Counted from the first letter of the stretch, positions 10,415 to 19,657 are shown. The stretch is DNA of 64,000 bases from CAXBBB01 sp963815505 (GCA_963815505.1 CAWFGU010000026.1:1-64000), one strand, 5' to 3'. Notes: generated from the sequence alone by a model not told the origin. Made by a program: numbers and translations.

Positions 10415-11776
10415 TCAGTCCTCTGCAATGCGCTCGGCTAGCGGCAGTTCGATCCGAAACGTCGTCCCGCTCCCCTCACCGACGCGCGACTCGAGTAGGC
10501 GGATGCGCCCTCCATGGTAGTCTTCGACGATGCGTCGCGCTAGACTCAGACCCAGTCCCCAGCCGCGCTTCTTGCTGCTGTATCCCGGCCGAAACACGTT
10601 GTCGAACTCCGACCGCGCGATGCCCTTGCCCGTGTCTGAGACGTCGATGATCGCTTCGCCGCTCTGCCGCATCACGTCGATCGAAATGCGCCCCCCGTCG
10701 CGATCCATCGCGTCGACGGCGTTTTTGAGTAGGTTTTCGATTACCCACGAAAACAACTCGCTGTTGAGGTTGACGGTAAGGCCGTCCGGCACCGACACGT
10801 CGAGTTCGACGACGCGCCCCAGGGTGGGCAAGCGGCGACGGATGTAGACGGCGGTTTCTTCGATGGCGAGGTCGAGCGCCTGCGGACTGAGTTTGGGCAA
10901 TGAGCCAATGTCCGAAAAGCGCGATGTGACGCGCATCAGCCGCTGCGTATCGGCTTCGATCTCGTCGACGGCTTCGGCCTGATCGGGTGCCAGCGGCGTC
11001 GAGCGCAGCAGTTCGGTCCAGCCCATCAGGCCCGACAGCGGCGTACCCAGTTGGTGCGCGGCCTCTTTTGCCATACCGACCCACAAACTGCTCTGCTCGC
11101 TCCGACGCACGTACGAGAATCCGGCGTACCCAATCAACACGAACAATCCTACGACGCCCAACTGCACGAATGGAAACACCCGCAGTTCGGCGACCAGCCT
11201 CGAGTTGCCATAGTACAGCCTCTGGTCGACGATCAGATCGCCCATCGCTTCCACCTGGATCGGAATCGGAGCGTGCGACTCAGCCATCTCGGCGGCTCGG
11301 TCCACGAGTTGGAGCGTCATCAGCGAATCGGCGACGGTATCTCCGGTGAAGGTGGAGTCGCGCAACACGTTGAGCCAACTGTTGGGTGAGCCATCCGCGT
11401 TGAGGATAATCGCGGGGATGCCGAACTCGCCGGGGAGCGTGATGCGCTCGGCGATGAAGTCGATCGTCGGGCTTTGCGCTTGCCGTGCCGCGTTCAACGC
11501 TGCTGCATACCGCACGCGCTGGGCGTCGTTCAGGTTGGACATCGTGGCGAGATCGGCTTCCAGCTGGTTCAGCGCGCTGCCATCCGTCCGCAACTGGGCC
11601 GTTTGCGCGCGTCCATACTCTTGGATTCCAGCCGCCCACAACTCGACCAGATAGGCCTCTCGCTCGGCCAGCAGGCCGACGACGCGCTGCGTATAGAACA
11701 GCGACGCCAGCGCGATCACGACAGCAAAGACGATCAGGCCGCGTTTGAGGGGAATCGAATGGCGGTAGGCGCGCAT
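10415..11776 (-). CDS. Membrane sensor histidine kinase
   Basis: 453 residues. TM1 is at about 13-30, a periplasmic sensor region of about 170 residues follows, and TM2 is at about 203-222. The cytoplasmic HisKA dimerisation domain has the phospho-acceptor His241 in KEAAHQLGTPLSGL. The ATPase domain has the N box with Asn352 (NLLKNAVDAM), G1 DTGKGI (381-386) and G2 GWGLGL (405-410). All catalytic motifs are intact, so it should autophosphorylate. No response regulator lies next to it. It faces the preceding membrane protein tail-to-tail with a gap of about 25 bases. The signal sensed is unknown. Confidence 0.93.
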   Translation of the reverse strand: MRAYRHSIPLKRGLIVFAVVIALASLFYTQRVVGLLAEREAYLVELWAAGIQEYGRAQTAQLRTDGSALNQLEADLATMSNLNDAQRVRYAAALNAARQAQSPTIDFIAERITLPGEFGIPAIILNADGSPNSWLNVLRDSTFTGDTVADSLMTLQLVDRAAEMAESHAPIPIQVEAMGDLIVDQRLYYGNSRLVAELRVFPFVQLGVVGLFVLIGYAGFSYVRRSEQSSLWVGMAKEAAHQLGTPLSGLMGWTELLRSTPLAPDQAEAVDEIEADTQRLMRVTSRFSDIGSLPKLSPQALDLAIEETAVYIRRRLPTLGRVVELDVSVPDGLTVNLNSELFSWVIENLLKNAVDAMDRDGGRISIDVMRQSGEAIIDVSDTGKGIARSEFDNVFRPGYSSKKRGWGLGLSLARRIVEDYHGGRIRLLESRVGEGSGTTFRIELPLAERIAED

Positions 11777-11873
11777 AGAGTCGGACGTAGGAACGCCAAA
11801 CTAACGCCGGTGCGGGCTGGACTATGTTACCTGGCAACGCCGAGCGCTCGCTGAAGCGCTTGGATCAGAGGAT

Positions 11874-12143
11874 TCATCGTCCAGGCTCCTCAACGTCTCG
11901 CCACGCGACATCCTCGACATCTCCCGAGCGGCCTTCGCGGAAGGCACGCTCCGATTCGGCGGCGACTCGAGCCGCGCGGCCCAAGAGCGAGTCGATGCCG
12001 CGCGCCGCTAAATCGCCGACAGCGGCGAGAGTGAAGACGGCCTTGCCCAACCCATTCAGCCGGTCGAACTGCACGGGCGAGGTCTCGTCGGCGGAGCGGC
12101 GCTCGCCGGGCGAGCCGACGACGTGCGGATAGCGATCAGACAT
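11874..12143 (-). CDS. Small hypothetical protein
   Basis: 89 residues. A short central hydrophobic helix (LGKAVFTLAAVGDLAARGIDSLLG) is followed by a charged tail ending in GDVEDVAWRDVEEPGR. The family was not recognised. It lies 11 bases after the stop of the Ala-rich protein on the same strand, so the two are likely co-transcribed. Codon use matches the neighbours, which supports a real gene. Confidence 0.55.
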   Translation of the reverse strand: MSDRYPHVVGSPGERRSADETSPVQFDRLNGLGKAVFTLAAVGDLAARGIDSLLGRAARVAAESERAFREGRSGDVEDVAWRDVEEPGR

Positions 12144-12154
12144 GACGGCGGCAG

Positions 12155-12662
12155 TCAGGCTAACGGAGAGACTTCGTCGTCACCGGGATCGACGAGGTCA
12201 TCGGGGGTGGATGACGCTTCGGCGGCGCCCTGCGAGCTGTCGGGTGTGGTGCGGCGGTCGGGCGTGTCGTGATGGGTGACCGAGGGATCGGGCGCAGGCG
12301 GCGGCGCAGCGGCTCCGGTCGGCGGCGACGGCGTGTGAGGTTCACGCGTCCGGGGCGCTTCGGTCGCATCGGCTACGTCTTCGGCGGCTTTGTGCGCGGC
12401 TTGGCGGACCGTCTCGCCCAGATCGTCGGCCATGTCGGCAGCTTCGCGGGCGGCGCGGCGGGCCGATTGCGCGGCACCCCTCGCCGTGTCGGCGGCGGCG
12501 CGAAAGGCTTGGTCGACCTCATCGGCCATCGCAGCACCGGCTGTTTCGACACCGCGAGCGAACGTCGAGACGCTGGATTCCAGCAGAAACTTCGAGCTTC
12601 TGGCTCAGCGGGAGGCGGTCGAAGCGGTCGCGGGCGTCGCGGTAGTCGTCTCGGGATGTCAT
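12155..12662 (-). pseudogene. Ala-rich helical hypothetical protein, one frameshift
   Basis: The ATG at 12662 starts MTSRDDYRDARDRFDRLPLSQKL. A one-base excess near 12583 shifts to the frame reading FLLESSVSTFARGVETAGAAMADEVDQAF. The middle is an amphipathic Ala-rich helix with heptad-like repeats (ARGAAQSARRAAREAADMADDLGE and AAHKAAEDVADATEA). The C-terminus is Pro/Thr/Asp-rich and disordered. The helical part resembles phasin-like or LEA-like stress and surface-coating proteins, but no family can be named with certainty. An internal in-frame ATG at 12529 would give a shorter intact protein of 124 residues. Confidence 0.55.
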
Positions 12663-12782
12663 TGGAGTAGCGGTAGAGTGTCACCCTGTTGACGGAAAGG
12701 GTAAAGCGGAGTTTCAGCAGGTCAGCATCGTAACGCGCGTCGGGCGGCGGCGCGGTACCTTTGCCCCTCGCCTCCCTTGCTC

Positions 12783-13751
12783 ATGCCTGACATCGACACT
12801 GCCCGCGTCCTCCGCTCGACCGGATCGTGGTACACCGTCGCTCCCGACTCCGACCCGGACGAACCGATGCAGGCCCGCATCCGAGGCAAGATGCGACTGG
12901 GCGACTCGCGCGCCACCAACCCCGTCGCCGTCGGCGACCGCGTGCGTCTGGGCCGCGAAGCCGACGGCACGGCAACCATCGAAGAGGTCCTCCCCCGCCA
13001 CAACGCGCTGAGCCGCCGCGCGGCAGGGCGCAAAGCGGGAATCGAGCAGATCATCGCCGCCAACCTGGATCAGGCCTGGGTAGTTCAGTCCGTCGCCATG
13101 CCACGCCTAAACCCCGGCCTCGTCGACCGCTTCCTCGTCACTTGCGCGCGCGACGAGATTCCCGCCGGTATCGCGCTCAACAAGATCGACCTGCTGGAAG
13201 ACGAGGAGTCGGGCGCCTCACTCGTCGAGATCGAGTGGTTCGTCGACCTCTATACGAGCCTGGGGTACGCCGTCGTCCCGGTTTCGACCGTCGAGGAAGG
13301 CGGCGTCGATCCGCTTTCCGAACTGCTGACCAAGCGCACGAGTCTGTTTACGGGAGCGAGCGGCGTCGGCAAGACGAGCCTGCTCAACGCCGTCGCCCCC
13401 GGCATCGACGAGCGCGTGGGCGAGGTCAGCGACCGCACGCTCAAAGGCAAGCACACCACGACGTTCGCGACGATGTATCCGCTGCCCGCGCCCGGCGGCT
13501 TCGTGATCGACACGCCCGGCATCCGCGAGTTCGGCGTGACCAGCCTCGAGCCGCACGACCTGGGCCACTACTTCCCCGAGTTCGAGCCGCTACTCCCCGA
13601 TTGCCGCTTCTCGGCCTGCACGCACGACCATGAACCGGGCTGCGCCGTGAAGGAGGCTCTGGCAGACGAGGTCGTCGCCCTGTCGCGCTACCAGAGTTAC
13701 CTGAGCATGCTCGAAGGTCTGCGCGACGAAGCTGCCGATGTGGGACGGTAG
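12783..13751 (+). CDS. rsgA: Ribosome small-subunit GTPase RsgA
   Basis: 323 residues. RsgA is a circularly permuted GTPase that checks late 30S subunit maturation. It has an N-terminal OB-fold (about 1-80). The GTPase motifs come in permuted order: G4 NKID at 133-136, G1 GASGVGKTS at 191-199, G3 DTPG at 243-246. A C-terminal zinc site follows with Cys274, Cys279, His281 and Cys287 (DCRFSACTHDHEPGCAV). The length is normal. ATG 12783 is chosen over an ATG two codons upstream because the product then begins directly with the OB-fold. It is transcribed divergently from the Ala-rich gene. Confidence 0.97.
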   Translation: MPDIDTARVLRSTGSWYTVAPDSDPDEPMQARIRGKMRLGDSRATNPVAVGDRVRLGREADGTATIEEVLPRHNALSRRAAGRKAGIEQIIAANLDQAWVVQSVAMPRLNPGLVDRFLVTCARDEIPAGIALNKIDLLEDEESGASLVEIEWFVDLYTSLGYAVVPVSTVEEGGVDPLSELLTKRTSLFTGASGVGKTSLLNAVAPGIDERVGEVSDRTLKGKHTTTFATMYPLPAPGGFVIDTPGIREFGVTSLEPHDLGHYFPEFEPLLPDCRFSACTHDHEPGCAVKEALADEVVALSRYQSYLSMLEGLRDEAADVGR

Positions 13752-13820
13752 CGAGGGCGACGCGTGGAACCACCGTCCCCTTTCGCGCTTGTTACGCCTC
13801 CGTCGTACCTCTCTCCTCTC

Positions 13821-14357
13821 ATGCCCGCCTGCCCCGACGCGTGCTATCCCTGGCTCACCGATTTTCTCTGCGACTACGTCGACGGGACGATGGAGCCGCA
13901 GGCTCGAGCCATGTTCGAGGAGTGCCTGACGACCAATCCCGAGTTGCAAGCGCACGTCGTCTCTCTGACGCAGGCCCGCACCACGCTCGGACGCTACGGA
14001 CGCCATGTCGAAGCTCCCACTGACCTTCATCGCGCCCTCCACGCCCGACTGAGCACGGACTGCCGCTGCGCTCAAGCCTACGCCGCCTGCCGCCGCTCGT
14101 CCGACGAGGAGTCGGCGCCTAGCATGAGTGCTATCGGCGTTTCGGCCCTCGTCGCCGTCCTGATGGTATCGGCTCTGTTCGCCGTCAGCGCCACGTTCGA
14201 CGCCGAGCCGAAAGCCGCTCCCGCCGTCGTGGAGCGCCCGCCCATTCCATCTGCCACGATGCACCCACTCATGCGACCCGTAATCGGCAACGGATTCATG
14301 CCAGCATCGCTTTACACGCCGGACTCGACGGCATTTCGGCGCGCGTTCAGTCGGTAA
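13821..14357 (+). CDS. Anti-sigma-factor-like single-pass membrane protein
   Basis: 178 residues from ATG 13821. The N-terminal part (LCDYVDGTMEPQARAMFEECLTTNPELQAHV) has the layout of the anti-sigma zinc-finger-like domain: a short helix, 'D-G-x-x', a residue run, then a Cys-containing helix. The canonical HxxxCxxC is incomplete. One transmembrane helix follows at about 106-126 (SAIGVSALVAVLMVSALFAV) and a short outer tail rich in Pro. The expected ECF sigma partner is not beside it. Function is inferred from layout only. Confidence 0.5.
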   Translation: MPACPDACYPWLTDFLCDYVDGTMEPQARAMFEECLTTNPELQAHVVSLTQARTTLGRYGRHVEAPTDLHRALHARLSTDCRCAQAYAACRRSSDEESAPSMSAIGVSALVAVLMVSALFAVSATFDAEPKAAPAVVERPPIPSATMHPLMRPVIGNGFMPASLYTPDSTAFRRAFSR

Positions 14358-14534
14358 CTGGTAACCTGACCAGTTGGCAGCTACGAACCGGAAACGCGCT
14401 CTTCTCTACACCCCTCTCGTTTAATCGGCGCTTCGGCGCTAGAAAGGCTTCCCAAGATTTGGCGAGTTGCCTCACGCGTTAGACTAGCCGCTTGACATCG
14501 CGCCCGCAGCCGGCGTACTCTTGTCGCCCTTGAC

Positions 14535-14608
14535 GGGCCTGTAGCTCAGGGGTTTAGAGCGCTCGCCTCACACGCGAGAGGTCGTAGGTTCGATTCCTAC
14601 CAGGCCCA
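14535..14608 (+). tRNA. tRNA-Val (anticodon CAC)
   Basis: A full cloverleaf is visible. The acceptor arm GGGCCTG pairs with CAGGCCC, the D stem is GCTC/GAGC, the anticodon stem is CTCGC/GCGAG with loop CTCACAC (anticodon CAC), and the T arm is GTAGG/CCTAC around TTCGATT. The discriminator base is A14608. CC but no full CCA follows, so CCA may be completed by nucleotidyltransferase. It stands alone. Confidence 0.97.
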
Positions 14609-14701
14609 CCCGGCGCGGCTTCCAGATGGAGGTCGCGCCGTTTTTCGTTTCTGACGCGCATTATTCAGTTTCGTACCTTTCGGCTCATCTCCCCGATTCC
14701 C

Positions 14702-15541
14702 ATGGCCTGGTTTCAGCGCACCCAGAAAGGCATCCAGACTCCGCTCGACGGGCAAAACGACAGTCCGAAAGGGCAGTGGATAAAGGACCCGAAGTCAGGC
14801 AACATTCTCAGCCGGCGCGAACTCGAAGAGGGCGAATGGGTCAGCGGGAGCGGGCACCACTTTCCGATGGGCAGCGAAGGCTACTTCAACCTGCTCTTCG
14901 ACGGTGATTACGAACTGCACGACACCGACCTAGTCAGCATCGACCCGCTCGACTTCGTCGACAAGAAGCCGTACACACAGCGCCTCACGACGGCCCGCTC
15001 ACGCTCCAAACTGTCGGATGCCTGCCGCGCGGCCACTGGTGAGATCGGCGGACATCGCGTTTCGATTGCGGCGATGGATTTCGCTTTCATCGGCGGGTCG
15101 ATGGGATCGGTCGTCGGCGAGGTGATCGCTCGGGCGATCAAGAGAGGATGCGACGAAGGGTTGCCCGTCATCGTGATCGCGCAAAGCGGCGGCGCGCGCA
15201 TGATGGAGGGGGCGCTGAGTCTGATGCAGATGGCAAAGACGAGCGCGCATCTGGCTCGGCTCGACGATCTCAAACTTCCCTACTTCTCGATCCTGACGCA
15301 TCCGACGACCGGTGGCGTGACGGCATCGTTCGCCATGCTCGGCGACTTCAACCTCGCCGAACCCGAAGCGCTGATCGGCTTCGCCGGGCCGCGCGTGATC
15401 CGCGAGACCATCGGACAGGATTTGCCCGACGGATTCCAACGCTCGGAGTTCTTGCAAGACCAGGGCTTCGTCGACAGCGTCGTGCCGCGCGGCCAGCTCA
15501 AAGCCACGATCACACACCTGCTCGACCTGATCGCAGGCTGA
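14702..15541 (+). CDS. accD: Acetyl-CoA carboxylase carboxyltransferase beta subunit
   Basis: 279 residues. AccD with AccA moves the carboxyl group from carboxybiotin to acetyl-CoA, giving malonyl-CoA for fatty acid synthesis. The crotonase-like core is clear, with FAFIGGSMGSVVGEV, SGGARMMEGALSLMQMAKTS, TTGGVTASFAMLGD and LIGFAGPRVIRETIG. The N-terminal zinc ribbon, which has four Cys in Escherichia coli, has none here (KDPKSGNILSRRELEE), as is usual in Bacteroidota-type AccD. It starts about 90 bases after tRNA-Val. The subunit gene accA is not in the window. Confidence 0.96.
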   Translation: MAWFQRTQKGIQTPLDGQNDSPKGQWIKDPKSGNILSRRELEEGEWVSGSGHHFPMGSEGYFNLLFDGDYELHDTDLVSIDPLDFVDKKPYTQRLTTARSRSKLSDACRAATGEIGGHRVSIAAMDFAFIGGSMGSVVGEVIARAIKRGCDEGLPVIVIAQSGGARMMEGALSLMQMAKTSAHLARLDDLKLPYFSILTHPTTGGVTASFAMLGDFNLAEPEALIGFAGPRVIRETIGQDLPDGFQRSEFLQDQGFVDSVVPRGQLKATITHLLDLIAG

Positions 15542-15569
15542 GTCCTGATTGGCTTGAATTCTACCTCTT

Positions 15570-16409
15570 ATGTCGACCGAAACCGCCAAGCCCAGCGTCG
15601 CTTCTAGCTCGCCGCGTGTCACTACTCAGACGCTGCACGAAATGAAAGCAGCAGGCGAGCGGATCGCGATGCTGACGGCTTACGACTACACGATGGCGCG
15701 GCTCGTCGACGCAGGCGGTGCGGACGTGATCCTGGTCGGCGACTCGGCCTCGAACGTGATGGCCGGGCACGAGACGACCGTCCCGATCACGCTCGATCAG
15801 ATGATCTACCACGCGCAGTGCGTCGTGCGAGGCGTGCAGCGGGCACTGATCGTGGTCGACCTGCCGTTCGGCTCGTACCAGGGCGATCCCAAAGTGGCCT
15901 TGCGCTCGGCGATTCGCGTGATGAAGGAGACCGGCGCGCACGCCGTCAAACTCGAAGGAGGCCGCGACAGTGGCGCGGCGATCAAGCGCGTCCTAAGCGC
16001 GGGCATCCCGGTCATGGGTCACCTGGGTCTGACGCCCCAGAGCATCTACAAATTCGGCACCTACAAAGTGCGCGCGCGTGAAGAGGTCGAGGCCCAGCAG
16101 CTTCGCGACGACGTGGCTCTGCTGGGCAAACTAGGCTGCTTTGGCCTGGTGCTCGAGAAGATTCCGGCCGCTCTAGCGCAGGAAGTCACCGCCACGTCCG
16201 ACGCCGTCACCATCGGCATTGGCGCCGGGCCGGACTGCGACGGACAGGTGCTCGTCGTCCACGACCTGCTCGGCCTCTCGACCGACTTCAACCCGCGCTT
16301 CGTCCGCCGCTACGCTCGCCTCGACGAGACGATCACCCAAGCCGTCGCAGGCTACGTCGCCGATGTGCGCGGGCGGTCGTTTCCATCCGAAGATGAGACG
16401 TATCGGTAG
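15570..16409 (+). CDS. panB: 3-methyl-2-oxobutanoate hydroxymethyltransferase
   Basis: 279 residues. PanB adds a hydroxymethyl group from methylene-tetrahydrofolate to 2-oxoisovalerate, the first step of pantothenate synthesis. Conserved blocks are MLTAYDYTMARLVD, VILVGDSASNVMAGHETT (metal and substrate Asp), VKLEGG, the catalytic GIPVMGHLGLTPQS and GIGAGPDCDGQVLVVHDLLG. It starts 28 bases after accD on the same strand. The other two pathway genes, panC and panD, are about 28 kb away in this window. Confidence 0.97.
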   Translation: MSTETAKPSVASSSPRVTTQTLHEMKAAGERIAMLTAYDYTMARLVDAGGADVILVGDSASNVMAGHETTVPITLDQMIYHAQCVVRGVQRALIVVDLPFGSYQGDPKVALRSAIRVMKETGAHAVKLEGGRDSGAAIKRVLSAGIPVMGHLGLTPQSIYKFGTYKVRAREEVEAQQLRDDVALLGKLGCFGLVLEKIPAALAQEVTATSDAVTIGIGAGPDCDGQVLVVHDLLGLSTDFNPRFVRRYARLDETITQAVAGYVADVRGRSFPSEDETYR

Positions 16410-16424
16410 TCCTAACGGCGCATT

Positions 16425-17024
16425 ATGATGGAAATCCGTGCATCGCACATTATTGATCAGGTAGGAACGGGCCGGTTTGCTCGGGCGGCACAGCACGTGT
16501 GGGTGGAGGCGACGCTAGCGGTCAGAGGCAGAGCAACCTCAAATCCGCAGGCTGTGTACGATACACTTACAGAAGCGGTAGATGTAGTTTTTGCAACCCG
16601 GAAGGCCGGCGAGAAACAGATTGAACTTCTGTCTCACCTGTACCGGATGGCACCTTCGTTCACCTTACTTGATCATCTATACGTCTTTTATTGGAAAGCA
16701 CTTTCAGAGCTGGGCCGAGAGCAGTTCTGGGTGTTTACGCGCGACGTTCTGAACGTCAAAGATGACCGGCGTTCTTGGGCTATTGAGTATGCTTTGTGGT
16801 GCGACTTCTCCGAGGACGAGGAGACCGTCGGTGCAGCGTGGCGGGGGACCTTTCGCCCGTTACATCTCAATAGACGAGGGATCGCCAGACTGCTGGCCGC
16901 ATCGGGGCCTGTGCCTTATTCACTGAAGTCCACTGCCTACGATCATCTGCTGCAAAACCGAGAACATCATCCGGCCATCTTCAAGAGCATCCTGCACAGC
17001 ACGTTTGACCTATATGGGCAATAA
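16425..17024 (+). CDS. Orphan hypothetical protein, compositionally foreign
   Basis: 199 residues starting MMEIRASHIIDQVGTG, 15 bases after panB. The protein is helical, rich in Trp, Tyr and Phe (LYVFYWKALSELGREQFWVF), has no signal peptide and no membrane segment, and matches no family I recognise. Base and codon use is visibly more AT-rich than the genes on both sides, with many A- and T-ending codons. This suggests recent acquisition. A weak terminator follows directly. Confidence 0.65.
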   Translation: MMEIRASHIIDQVGTGRFARAAQHVWVEATLAVRGRATSNPQAVYDTLTEAVDVVFATRKAGEKQIELLSHLYRMAPSFTLLDHLYVFYWKALSELGREQFWVFTRDVLNVKDDRRSWAIEYALWCDFSEDEETVGAAWRGTFRPLHLNRRGIARLLAASGPVPYSLKSTAYDHLLQNREHHPAIFKSILHSTFDLYGQ

Positions 17025-17025
17025 G

Positions 17026-17052
17026 AGCCTAGCGATGGGCTATTCGTTTTAG
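17026..17052 (+). terminator. Possible weak intrinsic terminator
   Basis: A 5-bp stem AGCCT/GGGCT with loop AGCGAT is followed by the T-rich ATTCGTTTT. It is placed two bases after the orphan gene stop. The short stem makes it a weak candidate. The remaining 260 bases up to the helicase show no gene. Confidence 0.4.
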
Positions 17053-17311
17053 GTCGCCTCGACCTGCGGTCTGATCATCCGCTTCGGGTGAGGCCAGAAG
17101 ACGAGCTTCAATCTAGGATGCCGGAGCCTGGTCCTCGTACTCGCTCCAAATCTTCCAGCCGTTCGAAACGTTATGGGCGGCCTCGGCAATAGGATCGCAA
17201 GTAGGCAAAGCACCGACTTCGGTATCTTGCACCCGGCGTCCTGCGACTCAGGGGCGTCACACTGAGTGCATAGGTTGCACGCTCACCTTTGCCGCTTCCC
17301 CTCCCTGCACC

Positions 17312-19657
17312 ATGGCCCGCCAGTTCAACCTCTCGCTCGACCCGGACCGCCCGCCTCAGCAGCGCGGCAACCCAACCGGACTGGATCCGCAGACGATTCT
17401 CGACGGGCTGAACCCGATGCAGCAGGAGGCGGCGTCGACGGTCGACGGGCCCGTTTTGATTATCGCCGGGCCGGGATCGGGCAAGACGCGGACGCTGACG
17501 CACCGGGTTGCCTACCTGCTGGCGACTGGGCGGGCCAAGCCGTGGCAGATCTTGGCGCTGACGTTCACCAACAAGGCGGCGCGTGAGATGCGCGAGCGGG
17601 CGCTCGAGCTCGTCGGACCGGACGCGGGCAAGGGGCTGATGATGGGCACGTTCCACTCGACATTTGCGCGCGTACTGCGCGTCGAAGGTGAGAAACTGGG
17701 CTACTCGCGCGACTTCTCGATCTACGACAGTGACGACAGCGAGCGCGTCGTGCGCAACCTGATGCAGCGGCTGCGCATCGACGCCAAGACGTTTACGCCG
17801 CGGTCGATGAAAAACCTGATCTCGTCGGCCAAGAACGCGATGGTCGGGCCGGACGAGTACGTGCGGATGACGGCGAGTGCGGCGCAGGAGAACGCGGCCA
17901 AGATCTATCCGATCTACGAGAACGCGCTCCGCCAGGCCAACGCCATGGACTTCGACGACCTGCTGCTCAAGCCGCTCGAACTGTTCTCCAATCACGCCGA
18001 CGTGCGCGAGAAGTATCAGTCCAAGTGGCGCTACCTGCACATCGACGAGTACCAGGACACTAATACGGCGCAGTACCGAATCGCCCGGACCCTAGCCGAT
18101 GCGCACAAAAACATCTGCGTCGTCGGCGACGATGCGCAGAGCATCTACGCGTTTCGCGGTGCCGACATCGGCAACATCCTGTCGTTCCAGAAGGACTATC
18201 CCAACGCGCAGACCGTCCGGCTCGAACAAAACTACCGCTCGACCGGCAACATCCTCAAACTGGCCGACTCGGTCATCAAGGGCAACACGGCCCAACTCGA
18301 CAAGAGCCTGTGGACCGACAAGGAGGCGGGCGATTACGTGATCCTGATGGAATCGCTCAGCGAGAAGGACGAAGCCCAAAAGGTCGAGCGCACCATCCGC
18401 GACTACCAGGTGAGGGGCGGCTATGGCTACAAAGAGTTCGCGGTTCTGTATCGCACCAACGCCCAGTCACGCTCGCTCGAAGATCAACTGCGCAGAGGCG
18501 GCATCCCCTACCGCATCGTCGGCGGCGTGTCGTTCTACACGCGCAAGGAGATCAAAGACGCACTAGCCTACCTACGCCTTCTGGTCAACCCCAACGACGT
18601 AGCGAGCCTTCGCCGCATCATCAACTACCCGACGCGCGGCATCGGCGACAAAACGGTCGGCCAGCTCGTCTCGTCGGCGGCCGAGCGCGGGCTGACGCTT
18701 TGGCAAACGATGGAGCAGCCCGAAGATGCCGGACTGACGGCTCGGGCGGCCACGGCGGTCGAGAAGTTCAGGTTCATGATCGCTCAGCACGCGGTCGCCT
18801 TGGGTAAACAGTCCCCGGACGAGGTCGCGCGTGATCTGCTGTCGGCATGCGGTCTGCTCGGCTCGTTCAAGGAGGAGAAAACACTGGAGGCGCAGGTGCG
18901 GTGGGAAAACGTGCAGGAACTGCTCAACGGCATTGCCGAACACGTGCAAGCGCGAGAGGAAAACGACCTCGCCACGTTCCTCCAAGACGTGACGCTGCTC
19001 ACCGACGCAGACAGTCAGGAGGAAGATCAAAACGTCGTCACGCTGATGACGCTGCACGCGTCCAAGGGGCTGGAATTTCCGGTTGTGTTCATCACGGGCA
19101 TGGAGGAAGGGCTGTTTCCGCTCGCCAAAGCTGCCCAAGATCCCAAGGACTTGGAGGAAGAACGGCGCCTGTTCTACGTCGGCGTGACGCGGGCCGAGAC
19201 CAACCTGTTCATCAGCCACGCGCGCAGCCGCTTTCGCTATGGGCAGCACGAGAGCAGCGTGCGCAGCCGCTTCCTGGACGAAATCGACCCGACGGTCGTC
19301 CGCACCGAGGGCGGAACGGCACCGGATCAGAAAGAGGGCCGGTTTACGGCAGGCAAGGGCAGCAGTTCGAGCTTTCGCGGCGTCGATCCGCACTACTACC
19401 GCCAATCGCTGCGCCCGGACAGCGCACCCAAGAAGCCGCGCCGCAAGGCCAGCGTCGATACGGAGCAGCGCATCGTGTACGATGAGGAGGAGACGCGCAT
19501 CGTGCCGGGCGTCGAGGTCGAGCACGACCGGTTCGGCTTGGGCAAGGTGCTTGCGCTCGACGGCAACGGGCCGATGGCCAAGGCGACAGTCTTCTTCAAC
19601 GACTATGGTCAGAAGAAACTCGTCCTCAAGTTCGCCGGGCTGCGCCAGATCGGATGA
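17312..19657 (+). CDS. pcrA: PcrA/UvrD-type superfamily 1 DNA helicase
   Basis: 781 residues. This 3'-5' helicase acts in excision repair and replication-fork processing. Motifs in order: Q motif LNPMQQEA (33-40), Walker A GPGSGKT (53-59), Ia LTFTNKAAREM, motif II HIDEYQDTN (about 243-251), III VGDDAQSIYAFRGA, IV QNYRST, V TLHASKGLEFPVVF and VI RRLFYVGVTRA. A C-terminal Tudor-like domain (VEVEHDRFGLGKVL to the end) matches the RNA-polymerase-binding tail of PcrA. It overlaps crcB by four bases (ATGA). Confidence 0.96.
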   Translation: MARQFNLSLDPDRPPQQRGNPTGLDPQTILDGLNPMQQEAASTVDGPVLIIAGPGSGKTRTLTHRVAYLLATGRAKPWQILALTFTNKAAREMRERALELVGPDAGKGLMMGTFHSTFARVLRVEGEKLGYSRDFSIYDSDDSERVVRNLMQRLRIDAKTFTPRSMKNLISSAKNAMVGPDEYVRMTASAAQENAAKIYPIYENALRQANAMDFDDLLLKPLELFSNHADVREKYQSKWRYLHIDEYQDTNTAQYRIARTLADAHKNICVVGDDAQSIYAFRGADIGNILSFQKDYPNAQTVRLEQNYRSTGNILKLADSVIKGNTAQLDKSLWTDKEAGDYVILMESLSEKDEAQKVERTIRDYQVRGGYGYKEFAVLYRTNAQSRSLEDQLRRGGIPYRIVGGVSFYTRKEIKDALAYLRLLVNPNDVASLRRIINYPTRGIGDKTVGQLVSSAAERGLTLWQTMEQPEDAGLTARAATAVEKFRFMIAQHAVALGKQSPDEVARDLLSACGLLGSFKEEKTLEAQVRWENVQELLNGIAEHVQAREENDLATFLQDVTLLTDADSQEEDQNVVTLMTLHASKGLEFPVVFITGMEEGLFPLAKAAQDPKDLEEERRLFYVGVTRAETNLFISHARSRFRYGQHESSVRSRFLDEIDPTVVRTEGGTAPDQKEGRFTAGKGSSSSFRGVDPHYYRQSLRPDSAPKKPRRKASVDTEQRIVYDEEETRIVPGVEVEHDRFGLGKVLALDGNGPMAKATVFFNDYGQKKLVLKFAGLRQIG

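Noticed and set aside
18572..19525. Minus-strand frame opposite the helicase
   Set aside because: Leu/Arg/Ala-rich shadow of the helicase coding sequence.
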